A program made the position numbers and the translations under genes. This document shows positions 16,104 to 16,141 of a DNA stretch of 16,141 bases, piece by piece. Source of the DNA: an uncultured Plesiomonas sp. GTDB lineage: Bacteria > Pseudomonadota > Gammaproteobacteria > Enterobacterales > CAMTGL01. Below the pieces are notes generated by a model. It was given only the letters and a program-made list of their open reading frames with translations. It made no database searches and had not been told where the DNA came from. Location: positions 1 through 16,141 of the forward strand of contig CAMTGL010000018.1 in assembly GCA_947071955.1 (NCBI GenBank), read 5' to 3'. The first letter of the stretch is position 1. Every line of letters begins with the position of its first letter.

Positions 16104-16141
16104 TGGTGCGAAGAGAGGGACTTGAACCCTCACGTCCGTTA
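16104..16141 (-). tRNA. tRNA-Leu, 3' portion only (runs off the right edge)
   Basis: Read on the minus strand, the segment shows the end of a long variable arm (ending in GGACGT), a T-arm with stem GAGGG/CCCTC and loop TTCAAGT, the 3' acceptor strand TCTTCGC, discriminator A and an encoded CCA (16106-16104). The long variable arm indicates a class II tRNA, and its sequence ending in CGGACGT is typical of bacterial tRNA-Leu. The anticodon is outside the window, so the isoacceptor is unknown. Confidence 0.85.

Noticed and set aside
1..16141. CRISPR arrays, insertion sequences, phage genes, defence genes or tRNA-linked integration sites
   Set aside because: No regularly spaced repeats, transposase or integrase motifs, or duplicated tRNA 3' end were seen; the locus looks like stable chromosomal content.

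Overview
The window carries the chitobiose/chitosan-oligosaccharide uptake and breakdown locus of a gamma-proteobacterium, almost certainly a member of the Vibrionaceae (Vibrio, Photobacterium or a close relative). The gene order matches the V. cholerae chb/ChiS region: sensor chiS, then solute-binding protein, two permeases, two ATPases, GH9 hydrolase, amino-sugar kinase, GH20 hexosaminidase and GH94 chitobiose phosphorylase. I assign it by protein motifs and gene order and cannot name the species. Every gene, including the partial tRNA at the right edge, lies on the minus strand, so transcription runs from high to low coordinates.

Right to left: a tRNA-Leu enters at the right edge and ends in a clear intrinsic terminator (16077-16097). 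A ~270 bp gap holds a likely chiS promoter. chiS (12323-15805) encodes a 1160-residue membrane-bound hybrid sensor kinase. A 702 bp gene-free gap (11621-12322) follows, with an AT-rich stretch, a CRP-like site, and inverted repeats close to the next gene. The binding-protein gene (9944-11620) comes next. Two strong stem-loops separate it from a compact run of genes, mostly with 4-36 nt gaps or short overlaps: dppB-like, dppC-like, dppD-like, dppF-like, GH9, gspK-like, GH20 and chbP (cut off at position 1).

How it works together: chitin oligosaccharides reaching the periplasm are bound by the SBP_bac_5 protein (CBP). In Vibrio, CBP both delivers them to the ABC transporter and holds ChiS inactive when unliganded. 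Imported (GlcNAc)2 can be split in the cytoplasm by phosphorolysis (ChbP, GH94) or hydrolysis (GH20). The GH9 enzyme, whose Vibrionaceae relatives are exo-beta-D-glucosaminidases, would release GlcN from deacetylated oligosaccharides. The BadF/BadG-type kinase would phosphorylate the free amino sugar. None of the hydrolases has a signal peptide, which fits cytoplasmic breakdown after intact uptake.

I did not find an undescribed gene system here. The least explained parts are non-coding: the leader of the binding-protein gene (perfect 10-bp inverted repeat, possible short leader ORFs), the 702 bp gap, and the double stem-loop between the binding-protein and permease genes.
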